Assembly: GCA_007556525.1 (NCBI GenBank)
Contig: SWJS01000008.1
Coordinates: 1-64,000, forward strand
Reading direction: 5' to 3'
Origin: Lysobacteraceae bacterium CU05-9
GTDB lineage: Bacteria; Pseudomonadota; Gammaproteobacteria; Xanthomonadales; Xanthomonadaceae
DNA: 64,000 nucleotides
This document shows positions 26,779-39,785 of this stretch, piece after piece (position 1 is the first letter of the stretch; every line of letters begins with the position of its first letter). The position numbers and the translations under genes were made by a program. Below the pieces are notes generated by a model. The model did not search any database and had not been told where the DNA came from. It worked only from the letters and a program-made list of their open reading frames with translations.

Positions 26779-27037
26779 CCTTCTTATCGACCTCGTAGCT
26801 TGCACGCGTCTCATGCACGCGAGCATATGCATCCAACAACTTGCGAATCATCGGCTGATATTGAGTGTCATGCTCCGCCGCTTGGCTCTTAAAGAAATCG
26901 ACACTCCGCTTGCTCAAGGTCAATGTCACTTTCACTTCCTCTTCCTTGAAGATGAGCTCCTCCGGCGGCGGCAGGAAATCCTTGATGCGACGCGGATTTC
27001 CGATTTCCTCATCGGTGTATACGATTTTCTTCTTCAT
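26771..27037 (-). CDS. brnA: BrnA-like antitoxin
   Basis: This 88-residue protein has the BrnA pattern: a short basic N-terminus (MKKKIVYTDEEIG), LTLSKRSVDFFKSQA and a ribbon-helix-helix-like C-terminus for DNA binding (YQPMIRKLLDAYARV). BrnA binds BrnT and autoregulates the operon. The ATG at 27037 is chosen; it lies inside the end of brnT, giving a 29-base overlap as in other brnTA pairs. The frame extends to 27091 but that part would be antisense in sense to known BrnA length. Confidence 0.88.
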   Translation of the reverse strand: MKKKIVYTDEEIGNPRRIKDFLPPPEELIFKEEEVKVTLTLSKRSVDFFKSQAAEHDTQYQPMIRKLLDAYARVHETRASYEVDKKVK

Positions 27038-27290
27038 AAATCTTTCTTCCCTTACGCCAAAACCCGGCTCCAAAAATTCGAATGATGTCATCCCGTAGGG
27101 TGAATCGAACAGTCAACACTTCGTCATCGCACTTACCAAAACAGAAAAAACGAGCTTCAGCATGACTATGCTTCTCGTCTTCAAAGATGAGGCGATTCGG
27201 ATCCAGGAAAGCGCTCTGAGCATCGTGAAAATTCACTCCGTGCTTCGCGACATTCTCCTGATTCTTGGACTCACTCCACTCAAAACGCAC
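27009..27290 (-). CDS. brnT: BrnT-like ribonuclease toxin
   Basis: This 93-residue type II toxin of the RelE-fold BrnT family has the typical N-terminus FEWSESKNQENVAKHGV, FLDPNRLIFEDEKHS and a C-terminal IRIFGAGFWRKGRKIYEEE. Known BrnT proteins cleave RNA and are neutralised by BrnA. The C-terminal segment differs from the commoner SARxATxxER form but keeps the basic and aromatic residues of a BrnT subgroup. Inverted repeats just upstream are a candidate autoregulatory operator. Confidence 0.9.
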   Translation of the reverse strand: MRFEWSESKNQENVAKHGVNFHDAQSAFLDPNRLIFEDEKHSHAEARFFCFGKCDDEVLTVRFTLRDDIIRIFGAGFWRKGRKIYEEENRIHR

Positions 27291-27301
27291 GACAGGTTAC
27301 C

Positions 27302-27333
27302 CATATGATAAGCCATATGAATAACCATATCAT
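27302..27333 (-). promoter_or_regulatory. Candidate BrnA operator
   Basis: ATGATA (27305-27310) and TATCAT (27328-27333) are inverted around a CATATG palindrome (27313-27318); another CATATG starts at 27302. The block is 12-43 bases upstream of the brnT start, where a ribbon-helix-helix antitoxin usually binds. Confidence 0.55.
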
Positions 27334-27348
27334 TGTCTGGCTAGGTTA

Positions 27349-27837
27349 TCAACTCGCGCGGCGCCACGCTTGGTAATCAGCTGCACGGAAAGGAGGGCAG
27401 TTCGTGCCCTGCCAACTGGATTCACGAGAAACGCGGCCGGACTGATCGAACACAAGTACGCGGTTGCACGTCTTACGCACTTCCATGTAGCCACGCGATT
27501 TCGTTTCGTGGCTCGCACCTTTGAAGATGTTGTATTTCGTGGTGCTGACGCGGGAGGTCTCCCGATACTCGGGCATGTCATTCCTCCAAACCATCACTTG
27601 ACGGTTCTGCGCATCCCCGCCAATTTCGTGCGGCTCGCCCCATTGCTGCTTCACCTGGGCAACCGTCGCACCTTCCCAGGACGACACGACTTCTGACATC
27701 ACCTGGTTGGTCGCGCAACCTGTCATGCCCACAGCCAAAATTCCTACCACCAAGAATCGCACGAACCTGACACACCACCTTATTGTTGTTTGAGAGTGAT
27801 AAACGGATGACGCAGTTTCATTGTTCTTCTGCTTCAT
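27349..27837 (-). CDS. Putative lipoprotein of unknown function
   Basis: This protein of 162 residues has a signal peptide with lipobox VGMTGC, so it is predicted to be lipid-modified at that cysteine. The mature part contains GATVAQVKQQWGEPHEI, reminiscent of SmpA/OmlA-like beta-alpha motifs, then VMVWRND and two later cysteines (KTCN, TNCPPF) that could pair. The ATG at 27837 is chosen over an in-frame TTG because ACGGA lies just upstream. The family is not firmly recognised. Confidence 0.7.
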   Translation of the reverse strand: MKQKNNETASSVYHSQTTIRWCVRFVRFLVVGILAVGMTGCATNQVMSEVVSSWEGATVAQVKQQWGEPHEIGGDAQNRQVMVWRNDMPEYRETSRVSTTKYNIFKGASHETKSRGYMEVRKTCNRVLVFDQSGRVSRESSWQGTNCPPFRAADYQAWRRAS

Positions 27838-27914
27838 TTGTTCCGTCAATAAGCCCTCGTAAGGCGCTTTAGCGTTCGTTGAAACTAAGTTGTGACGTTG
27901 TTAACAAATGCTTA

Positions 27915-32422
<4,508 letters not shown>

Positions 32423-32430
32423 CGCTAGTT

Positions 32431-32520
32431 GGAGTTAGAGGTAGACTATGTAGTGAAAGCGCGCTTGCGCGCTAAAGCGCCTGCGGCAAACACTGAATAG
32501 TCTACCTCTACGTCTACCTC
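32431..32520. repeat. GAGTTAG-type inverted repeat between uvrD and the DUF2782 gene
   Basis: The left arm (GAGTTAGAGGTAGACTAT, from 32432) starts about ten bases after the uvrD stop. It is mirrored by ATAGTCTACCTCTA from 32497, ending six bases before the convergent gene's stop. An inner perfect hairpin AGCGCGC-TT-GCGCGCT sits at 32458-32473. It resembles a bidirectional 3'-end element without a T-run. Confidence 0.8.
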
Positions 32521-32526
32521 AGTTCG

Positions 32527-32808
32527 TTACCAGCCGAAAAGTTTCCAGTAAACAGGCGCCAACCCATCGCGCTTGTCCAACACGCCATCACCGTTTTCGT
32601 CCTTGATCCAATAGGCAGGACCGCGGACGGGTGTGACCTTGATCAAGCGAAGTTGACCGGCGACGCGATATTCATCGATGAGATCGCCATTTTCGGCAAT
32701 GCGGCGCGTTTCGGTGGCACCGGTGAGTTGTGAAGCAGGGCTGGACGATATGCTCGCACAACCGCCGAGGAGAGCGACCAACGCGAGAGAGGTGAGGAGA
32801 GTGCGCAT
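32527..32808 (-). CDS. Small DUF2782-like lipoprotein
   Basis: This protein of about 93 residues has a lipobox (LLGGC) after the hydrophobic MRTLLTSLALVA, so it is predicted to be an outer- or inner-membrane lipoprotein. The mature part has EYRVAGQLRLIKVTPVRG and the acidic DENGDGVLDKRD, which looks like a calcium-loop pattern but is the normal acidic turn of DUF2782 proteins. It lies beside polA, as in other xanthomonads. Start could also be the ATG at 32826; neither has a good ribosome-binding site. Confidence 0.78.
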   Translation of the reverse strand: MRTLLTSLALVALLGGCASISSSPASQLTGATETRRIAENGDLIDEYRVAGQLRLIKVTPVRGPAYWIKDENGDGVLDKRDGLAPVYWKLFGW

Positions 32809-32883
32809 AGGTTTTGGCCGAGTCATTCAGTTACGCCGATTATGCCCCAAATGCCGTGAAAGGAACGTGGGTAAAATTGAAGT

Positions 32884-35637
32884 ATGAAAAAACTCACCCT
32901 GATCGACGGATCCAGCTATCTCTTCCGCGCATTCCATGCGTTGCCACCTCTCACGAATGCACAGGGCGAACCGACCGGCGCGTTGTTCGGCGTCGTCAAC
33001 ATGTTGCGTGGGATGCTGAAGGAAAACCCCGATCACATTGCGTTTGTGATGGACGCGAGTGGTGGATCGTTCCGCAATGAACTGTATCCCGAATACAAAG
33101 CGAACCGTCCGCCGACGCCGGAAGATTTGCGCTTGCAGATTCCGCCGCTGATGGAGATCGTTGAGGCACTCGGCGTGCCGTTGTTGCGCATCGAAGGTGT
33201 GGAAGCGGATGACGTGATTGGCACGCTGGCGTTGCAGGGACAGGCCGAGGGGATGGACGTCAAAATCTCCACGAGCGACAAGGATTTTGCGCAGATGGTG
33301 CGTCCAGGCATTCGTCTCGTCAACACGATGACGGGCAGTCATCTCGACAGCGATGAAGCCGTCATGAAGAAATTCGGTGTCCGCGCCGATCAAATCATCG
33401 ACTATCTCGCGTTGATGGGCGACAAGGTCGACAACATTCCCGGTGTCGATAAATGCGGGCCGAAAACCGCTGCGAAGTGGCTCGAACAATACGACACACT
33501 TGAGAACATCATCGAACATGCGGATGAGTTCAAAGGCAGAGTCGGTGAATACCTTCGTGATGCGGTGCCACGTTTGCCATTGAATCAAACACTCACCACG
33601 ATCAAAACGGATGTCGGTCTCGACGTCACCGCCGGCGACTTAACTCGCAAGGAACCTGATGTCGAGAAACTCACGGCACTGTACACGCGCTACGGCATGA
33701 AGCAAGCATTGAAGGAACTGACGGGTGGTGAAGGCGAAAGTGCGAAGTCGATCAGCGAAGCGTCGGCTGCGAATGCAACGGCAGCAACGCATGAAGCGCC
33801 TGAAGACAAGTGGTCTGCGAAGGGCGAGTACGAATGTGTGCTCGACATGGATCTGCTTGAGACGTGGCTAACGAAATTGCGCGAATCGAAAGAGTTCGTT
33901 TTCGATGTGGAAACGGATGCACTCGATCCAATGCAGGCTAATCTCGTCGGCATCAGCTTGAGCGTCGAGCCATTCAAGGCCGCCTACATTCCGCTCGCGC
34001 ATGATTATCCAGGCGTGCCGCAGCAGCTCGATAAGAACGCGGTGTTGGAGAAGTTGGTGCCGATTTTTGGCGATGCATCCATCCACAAAATTGGGCAACA
34101 CGGTAAGTACGATTTGCATGTGCTTAAACGCGCGGGCATTGAAGTCAACGGTTATCACGATGACACGATGCTCGAGAGTTTTGTTTTGAACACCACGGTC
34201 ACACGTCACGACATGGACAGTCTCGCGAAGCATTATCTCGGCTACACGACGATGCAGTTCAAGGACGTTGCAGGCACCGGCAAAAAACAACTCACCTTCG
34301 ACCAAGTCGAACTCGAACCAGCTACCTTGTATGCTGCCGAAGATGCGGACATCACGATGCGGTTGCATCATGTTTTGAAGCCTAAGCTCGAAGCGGTGCC
34401 ATCGCTCGCAACGGTTTACCGCGACATCGAAATGCCATTGGTGCCGGTGCTCGAAACGATCGAAGAAAATGGCGTCAAGCTCGACGTGCAAGAGTTGCGC
34501 AAGCAATCGCAGGATCTCGCCGCGCGCATGTTGATCGCGCAGGAAAGCGCAAACGAAATCGCAGGACGCGCAATCAATCTGGATTCACCGAAGCAAATTG
34601 GTGAGTTGTTGTTTACCGAGCTTGGTTTGCCTGCAGTTGTCAAAACTCCCGGCGGCGCTCCCTCCACCAACGAAGAAGCGCTCGAAGCCATTGCGGATCA
34701 ACATGAGTTGCCGCGTTTGATTCTCGAGTACCGTGGTTTGAACAAATTGCGCAGCACGTACACAGACAAACTTCCGGCGATGGTCAATCCGCACACCGGT
34801 CGTGTGCATACGAGCTATCACCAAGCCGGCGCTGCAACGGGACGTTTGGCGTCATCGGATCCAAACCTCCAAAACATTCCCATCCGCACCGAAGATGGCC
34901 GCCGCATCCGGACCGCATTCATCGCCGACGAAGGCAACGTCATTCTCGCATGCGACTACTCGCAAATTGAACTGCGCATCATGGCGCATCTGTCCAACGA
35001 CGAAGGTTTGCTCAGCGCATTCCAATCCGGCGAAGACATCCATAAGGCCACCGCGGCAGAAGTGTTTGATGTGCCGCTGGATCAAGTCACCGGTGATCAA
35101 CGTCGCGCCGCTAAGGCGATCAACTTCGGCTTGATGTACGGCATGAGCGCATTTGGTCTCGCAAAACAGTTAAACGTGTCACGCACGGAAGCGCAGGATT
35201 ACATTGCGTCGTATTTTGGACGGTATCCAGGGGTGAAACGTTACATGGCTTCGATTCGCGCGCAGGCACATGAGCAAGGTTATGTGGAGACGGTATTCGG
35301 TCGTCGTCTCGTGCTCGCGAACATCAATGCACGTAACGCGATGCTACGCGCAGGTGCGGAACGTGCGGCGATTAATGCGCCAATGCAGGGCACAGCCGCC
35401 GATATCATCAAGCGTGCGATGGTTTCGATTGATTCGTGGGTTCGGTCCGAGCAGATCAACAAGAACAGTCTGCGAATGATTATGCAAGTGCACGATGAGC
35501 TCGTTTTTGAGGTCAAAAAAGACCTAGTCGACGATTTCGCCCCCCAAATTACCAAGCGCATGACCGCCGCTGCGGATTTACAAGTTCCATTAATTGTGGA
35601 GTACGGCACAGGTTTGAACTGGGAACAGGGCCACTGA
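32884..35637 (+). CDS. polA: DNA polymerase I
   Basis: PolA fills gaps in repair and removes RNA primers. The 917-residue protein has three domains: the 5'-nuclease (about residues 1-290, KLTLIDGSSYLFRAFHAL, LMGDKVDNIPGV), the 3'-5' proofreading exonuclease (from about 320, with VFDVETDALDP intact), and the polymerase (from about 520, with DYSQIELRI, RRAAKAINFGLMYG and QVHDELVFEV). All catalytic acidic residues I looked for are present. A TAAAAT box lies six bases before the ATG. It is followed by a long intergenic region with a strong terminator. Confidence 0.97.
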   Translation: MKKLTLIDGSSYLFRAFHALPPLTNAQGEPTGALFGVVNMLRGMLKENPDHIAFVMDASGGSFRNELYPEYKANRPPTPEDLRLQIPPLMEIVEALGVPLLRIEGVEADDVIGTLALQGQAEGMDVKISTSDKDFAQMVRPGIRLVNTMTGSHLDSDEAVMKKFGVRADQIIDYLALMGDKVDNIPGVDKCGPKTAAKWLEQYDTLENIIEHADEFKGRVGEYLRDAVPRLPLNQTLTTIKTDVGLDVTAGDLTRKEPDVEKLTALYTRYGMKQALKELTGGEGESAKSISEASAANATAATHEAPEDKWSAKGEYECVLDMDLLETWLTKLRESKEFVFDVETDALDPMQANLVGISLSVEPFKAAYIPLAHDYPGVPQQLDKNAVLEKLVPIFGDASIHKIGQHGKYDLHVLKRAGIEVNGYHDDTMLESFVLNTTVTRHDMDSLAKHYLGYTTMQFKDVAGTGKKQLTFDQVELEPATLYAAEDADITMRLHHVLKPKLEAVPSLATVYRDIEMPLVPVLETIEENGVKLDVQELRKQSQDLAARMLIAQESANEIAGRAINLDSPKQIGELLFTELGLPAVVKTPGGAPSTNEEALEAIADQHELPRLILEYRGLNKLRSTYTDKLPAMVNPHTGRVHTSYHQAGAATGRLASSDPNLQNIPIRTEDGRRIRTAFIADEGNVILACDYSQIELRIMAHLSNDEGLLSAFQSGEDIHKATAAEVFDVPLDQVTGDQRRAAKAINFGLMYGMSAFGLAKQLNVSRTEAQDYIASYFGRYPGVKRYMASIRAQAHEQGYVETVFGRRLVLANINARNAMLRAGAERAAINAPMQGTAADIIKRAMVSIDSWVRSEQINKNSLRMIMQVHDELVFEVKKDLVDDFAPQITKRMTAAADLQVPLIVEYGTGLNWEQGH

Positions 35638-35810
35638 GTAAACGCAAACTAAACGGCAATGTAAATACTGTAACGGGCTTAACGGATTCGTTACGTAGAA
35701 AATGTTTTTATATCCATGTCGGATGCAATGTCCGCCACCGCGGAGAGCATAATCCACCCCTCGATGCCTCCGCACCCCGAAGTAAGGTCCTTCCCCTGAT
35801 CTTATTTCAC

Positions 35811-35848
35811 AAGCCTCACTGGACCACCCCTTCCAGTGAGGCTTTTTT
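35811..35848 (+). terminator. Strong intrinsic terminator downstream of polA
   Basis: AAGCCTCACTGG (35811-35822) pairs perfectly with CCAGTGAGGCTT (35833-35844) around a ten-base loop, followed by a T-tract. It is 173 bases after the polA stop. Confidence 0.92.
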
Positions 35849-35869
35849 ATTGCTTGATGAGTTGTAGTA

Positions 35870-35946
35870 GGGGTTAGAGGAGTGAGTCTTGCCGCAGGCG
35901 CATTAGCGTGCACGCTCGCTGTTACTCACTTCTCTACCTCTAACTC
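35870..35946. repeat. GAGTTAG-type inverted repeat 1 between polA and hemF
   Basis: GGGGTTAGAGGAGTGAGT (from 35870) is mirrored by ACTCACTTCTCTACCTCTAAC (35924-35944). The internal sequence contains small GC-rich complements. It is a member of the same family as the elements at 32431, 55369 and 58652. Confidence 0.78.
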
Positions 35947-35959
35947 GTACTGCTTCCGC

Positions 35960-36118
35960 GGAGTTAGAGGGCTGAGACTCGCCGTAGTCAAAGGCGCTGT
36001 TGTCGCGCGAGACAATTTTGGCAAAGCGACCGAAGTCGATGTGCGCCCGGCAACACGAAATGAAAAGGGCGCCACCAAGGCGCCCATCACTCAATCGTCT
36101 ACCTCTACCTCTAACTGG
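35960..36118. repeat. GAGTTAG-type inverted repeat 2 between polA and hemF
   Basis: The left arm GAGTTAGAGGGCTGAGAC (from 35961) is mirrored by GTCTACCTCTACCTCTAACT (36098-36117). Between them GGGCGCC-ACCAA-GGCGCCC (36067-36085) forms a perfect inner hairpin. The right arm ends ten bases before the hemF stop. Confidence 0.78.
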
Positions 36119-36127
36119 TACCCAGAG

Positions 36128-37054
36128 TCACACCCAATTGCGGGGAACGAGATACTCAGCGAGTTTCGACTCGGGTGACTCTGGTACGAAACCATATTCC
36201 CACCGCACCAACGGCGGCAACGACATCAAAATCGATTCCGTGCGCCCACCGGACTGCAACCCGAAGTGCGTGCCACGGTCAAGCACCAAATTGAACTCCA
36301 CATAGCGTCCGCGGCGATACAGCTGGAACTGACGTTCGCGATCGCCATAGGGCGTGTCACGGCGCCGCTCGACGATAGGTAAGTACGCCTCCAGGAAACC
36401 ATCGCCGACCGCGCGCTGATAAGCGAAGTCCGTTTCGAAATCGTGTTGCAGATCATCGAAGAACAAACCACCCACGCCACGCGTCTCAGCACGATGCGGC
36501 AGATAAAAATACCGATCGCACCATTCCTTGTGCTCCTGATAACGTTGCGCACCACCGAACGGCTTGCACACATCGCGCGCCACCTGATGCCAATGAATCA
36601 CGTCTTCATCAAACGGATAAAACGGCGTCAAATCGAAACCACCACCGAACCACCACGCAACAGTTTCACCATCGCGAATCGCCCGGAAAAACCGCACGTT
36701 CGCATGCGTTGTCGGAATATATGGATTTTTTGGATGAAAAACCAACGACACCCCACACGCATTCCACGACGCACCGACTAACTCCGGACGTGCAGCCGTC
36801 GCCGACGGTGGCAACGAAGTTCCCGCAACATCCGAAAACCCTATGCCACACTGCTCAAACACCGCACCGTCACGCAAGATCCGCGTACGACCACCACCAC
36901 CGGCAGGACGTTCCCAAACATCTTCCATGAACTTCGCAACACCATCCGCGACCTCAATGCCGGCACAGATGCGATCCTGCAAATCGAGCAGATATTCACG
37001 CACACGCAGGAATTGCTCATCATGTGCACCGCTCATTGGAACTTCCACACTCAC
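36128..37054 (-). CDS. hemF: Oxygen-dependent coproporphyrinogen-III oxidase
   Basis: HemF oxidatively decarboxylates coproporphyrinogen III to protoporphyrinogen IX under aerobic conditions. The protein (308 residues) has [20 protein letters not shown], split in the record as [14 protein letters not shown] and [11 protein letters not shown], then [24 protein letters not shown] and [12 protein letters not shown] of the family. The GTG at 37054 overlaps the stop of the S9 peptidase gene as GTGA; an internal ATG at 37036 with GGAA six bases upstream fits E. coli HemF length better and may be the true start. Confidence 0.95.
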   Translation of the reverse strand: MSVEVPMSGAHDEQFLRVREYLLDLQDRICAGIEVADGVAKFMEDVWERPAGGGGRTRILRDGAVFEQCGIGFSDVAGTSLPPSATAARPELVGASWNACGVSLVFHPKNPYIPTTHANVRFFRAIRDGETVAWWFGGGFDLTPFYPFDEDVIHWHQVARDVCKPFGGAQRYQEHKEWCDRYFYLPHRAETRGVGGLFFDDLQHDFETDFAYQRAVGDGFLEAYLPIVERRRDTPYGDRERQFQLYRRGRYVEFNLVLDRGTHFGLQSGGRTESILMSLPPLVRWEYGFVPESPESKLAEYLVPRNWV

Positions 37055-39426
37055 TTCAACTCGTCCTCAAACATTTCATAGATGCGGCGATATTCGTCAT
37101 ACCACGAGTCCGAATACACGAAGCCATGACGCTCCATCGGATACGACGCCATTTCCCAACGTGTCTTGCGCAGCTCAATCAACTTCTGCGCCATCATGAC
37201 CGAATCCTTATAAAAAACGTTGTCATCAATCATGCCGTGCAGAATCAACAAACGGTCCTGCAAATTTTGCGCGTAATAAATCGGCGAAGACTTGCGGTAA
37301 GCCTCCGGATCCAACTGCGGTGTGTTGAGAATGTTCGACGTGTACTCATGGTTGTACTGCGTCCAATCAACCACCGGACGCAACGCAGCACCGGCCTTGA
37401 ACGTGCCCGGTGAACGCATCAACGCCATGAACGTCATGAAGCCACCGTACGAACCACCGTAGATGCCGGCCTTCGACTTATCGCCTTGCTTGTTCGCGAC
37501 CAACCAATCCAATGCATCCAAATGATCTTCGAGTTCCGGATGACCCATCTGACGGTAGATCGATGTGCGCCAGTTGCGGCCATAACCGGCCGATGCGCGA
37601 TAGTCGATGTCGAGAACGATGTAGCCCCTTTGGACCAGCATGTTATGGAACATCTGCTCGCGGAAGTAGGCTGGATAACGCTGCGATACATTTTGCAAAT
37701 AGCCTGCACCATGCACGAAAAACACGATCGGATACTTCTTGCCAGGCTCCATCACCGACGGTCCGTAGTATTTGCCCCAGATCGTTCCCGCACCATGCTT
37801 CGATGGAATTTGCACATATTCGGGTTGAATGAACTTGCGTGCCTTGAACTCCGGCGTGCGCGTATCCGTCAAAGTCGTGACGGGACCGCCATTCACAGAC
37901 ACCGTTGCAAGTTGACGCGGCATGTAGCTGCTTGAATACGTCACCAACAACTTCGATTGATCCGGCGACAGCGCCAAATCTTCGACGCCCTTCAACGATG
38001 TCAGTTCGCGAACGTTGCCACCGCTCGCAGGGACGTTACAAATTTCGTAAGTACCTGGGTTTGCGCGATTGCAAACGAAATAGAACTGCGTGCCCTGGCG
38101 GTTCAACACCGGCGACGATGCTTCCCATTTGCCCGACGTCAACGCTTTCGCAGCACCGGAATTCACGACATAAAGATGCGAATATCCCGTTTCTTCGGAC
38201 AGATACCAAAGGCCATTGTCCGGCGTGAACCCAAAATCATTGAAGTACCAATTGATCCAGCCCGGATCAGTGAGACGATGTTTCGACACTGGTTTTACAG
38301 AGGTCAAATTGCTCGACGGTGTCACCGAAGCAATCCAGCGATCCTTGTTGTCCACCGCGCGCACCATGAAGGCAACTTCGTTGCCATCATTGCGCCAACG
38401 CACCGCCGTGCCGCTATCGTCGCCATCGGTTTCGACGCGGACGGGACGCGCTCCCTTCAATGCATCTTTGCCAGCCGCCTTACGCATGTCCGCGAGCGGA
38501 TCGACGTTGATGCCAGGCAAGGATGACAAATCGAGTTTGGAGGCCTTGCCAGCGCGAACGTCGACCAACCAAACATCTTGATTTATAGGGTCATTGCGGC
38601 CAACGATGGTGCGGACTTCTTCCTCTTCCCAGTAGCCGGATTCGGTGATCCACTTCGGCATCTTCGATGCGCGACCTTCGTCGGCACCCTTCGGCTGCGA
38701 AATGACAAGCACCCAGTTGCCGTTTGGTGAAAGAGAAGTTGATTTGATTTCGGCATCCGCGTCGATGTATGCGGAAGGTGCGGCGCGCGTTGGATCTTCC
38801 TTCGCCCATGCCAGTTCCTGTTCACGTTGCGCTTTCGCCTTGTCGGCATTGTTCTTCAACGTGCTGAACACTTCGAGCTGTTGCTTTTGCAAATCATCCA
38901 GCTTCTTCTCAGCGAGCGGATCCTTGCCGGCCTTGACGGGCGCAATCGTCGTCACGCCTTGACCTTCCTGCCAGACGAACCACTGCAATCCGTTGCGATA
39001 GATCAGCTGTCCATTCGTAGACCACTGCACCGACGCTTCGCGGTCAACACTGCGAGTGACTTGGATGAGTCGCCCATTCGTGAGATCCCTCACAAAAACA
39101 TCCCCATTCCGCAAAAACGCCATCCGCTTTCCGGCCGCGTCGATCACTTGGGAGTCGCTGTCGATCGTGGCGCGCGCCTTGCCGTCGAGCTGCTTACTCG
39201 CTTTACCGTCGTCGCCAATTTGGTATTGATCGCGAATGGTTGCATCGGTGCGGCGCTGCGTGTAATTCACGTTGCGGCTATCCCAAGACCACCATGCCGA
39301 TTCAATCGGTTGACCAATCCAATCCGGGTTCGCCATGACTTGCTCAAGCGTGATCGGTGTCGAATCCTGCGCAAATGCTGTTGAACTGAGAGCTAAACAA
39401 CACGCGGCGAAGAGAGCTTTTTGCAT
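37051..39426 (-). CDS. S9 family prolyl oligopeptidase-like peptidase
   Basis: This exported serine peptidase of 791 residues has a signal peptide ending at STAFAQ. It has a WD40-like beta-propeller (residues about 30-530) and a C-terminal alpha/beta-hydrolase domain. The catalytic triad is visible: Ser in YGGSYGGF, Asp in GMIDDNVF and His in MERHGFVY. The segment between the first propeller blades has a charged helix ([20 protein letters not shown], within 20 residues). Secreted S9 peptidases degrade extracellular or periplasmic peptides; the exact specificity is unknown. The hemF start overlaps its stop by four bases. Confidence 0.92.
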   Translation of the reverse strand: MQKALFAACCLALSSTAFAQDSTPITLEQVMANPDWIGQPIESAWWSWDSRNVNYTQRRTDATIRDQYQIGDDGKASKQLDGKARATIDSDSQVIDAAGKRMAFLRNGDVFVRDLTNGRLIQVTRSVDREASVQWSTNGQLIYRNGLQWFVWQEGQGVTTIAPVKAGKDPLAEKKLDDLQKQQLEVFSTLKNNADKAKAQREQELAWAKEDPTRAAPSAYIDADAEIKSTSLSPNGNWVLVISQPKGADEGRASKMPKWITESGYWEEEEVRTIVGRNDPINQDVWLVDVRAGKASKLDLSSLPGINVDPLADMRKAAGKDALKGARPVRVETDGDDSGTAVRWRNDGNEVAFMVRAVDNKDRWIASVTPSSNLTSVKPVSKHRLTDPGWINWYFNDFGFTPDNGLWYLSEETGYSHLYVVNSGAAKALTSGKWEASSPVLNRQGTQFYFVCNRANPGTYEICNVPASGGNVRELTSLKGVEDLALSPDQSKLLVTYSSSYMPRQLATVSVNGGPVTTLTDTRTPEFKARKFIQPEYVQIPSKHGAGTIWGKYYGPSVMEPGKKYPIVFFVHGAGYLQNVSQRYPAYFREQMFHNMLVQRGYIVLDIDYRASAGYGRNWRTSIYRQMGHPELEDHLDALDWLVANKQGDKSKAGIYGGSYGGFMTFMALMRSPGTFKAGAALRPVVDWTQYNHEYTSNILNTPQLDPEAYRKSSPIYYAQNLQDRLLILHGMIDDNVFYKDSVMMAQKLIELRKTRWEMASYPMERHGFVYSDSWYDEYRRIYEMFEDELK

Positions 39427-39454
39427 GGGTTTTCCCTAGAAAAATACTGCCCTT

Positions 39455-39474
39455 AGCATAGCAAATGCTATGCT
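39455..39474. promoter_or_regulatory. Palindrome in the divergent S9 peptidase/ycgL interval
   Basis: AGCATAGC (39455-39462) and GCTATGCT (39467-39474) are perfect inverted copies around AAAT. The site is 29 bases upstream of the peptidase start and 39 bases upstream of the chosen ycgL start. It has the size of a dimeric-repressor operator; the factor is unknown. Confidence 0.5.
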
Positions 39475-39512
39475 TGGACATCTCCGCACAACATCGCCAA
39501 ATACACGAATTC

Positions 39513-39785
39513 ATGCAGGTTTTTGTTTACCGAAGTTCACGCAAGGAAGGTGCCTATGTCTACTTGCCCAAGCAAGATGATTTTGAGGCAATTCCTGAAG
39601 CGATCCGCGCAAGGCTCGGTCGCCTGACCTTCGCTCTCGAATTTGAGTTGACGCCTGATCGTAGGTTGGCCACGCAGGATGCGGCGGTGGTTTTGGCAAA
39701 CATTGCGGAACGTGGCTTTCATCTGCAGATGCCTCCTGCCATTGATCTCGATCCAATGACCGAAGACTGGGGGACCGATGCCTAA
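39513..39785 (+). CDS. ycgL: YcgL family protein
   Basis: This 90-residue protein begins MQVFVYRSSRKEGAYVYLPK, the hallmark of the YcgL domain, and continues with PEAIRARLGRLTFALEFEL. The family is conserved in gammaproteobacteria but has no established biochemical role. The ATG at 39513 is chosen because the domain begins there; an upstream in-frame ATG at 39465 lies in the palindrome. Its end overlaps the next gene by eight bases. Confidence 0.9.
   Translation: MQVFVYRSSRKEGAYVYLPKQDDFEAIPEAIRARLGRLTFALEFELTPDRRLATQDAAVVLANIAERGFHLQMPPAIDLDPMTEDWGTDA

Larger units (their letters stand above)
35638..36127. other. Intergenic region between convergent polA and hemF
   Basis: The 490 bases contain no plausible protein gene. 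They hold a strong intrinsic terminator (35811-35848) and two GAGTTAG-type inverted repeats (35870-35946 and 35960-36118). The 170 bases before the terminator could be a long polA 3' UTR or a small RNA. In E. coli the same location, just after polA, encodes Spot 42, but I see no sequence match. Confidence 0.6.

Noticed and set aside
32527-32808. Calcium-binding EF-hand in the DUF2782-like lipoprotein
   Set aside because: DENGDGVLDKRD resembles a calcium loop, but a similar acidic turn is usual in this family and no helix pair is evident.
35638-35848. Spot 42 (spf) RNA
   Set aside because: Only the position after polA matches; I see no sequence similarity to the known RNA.
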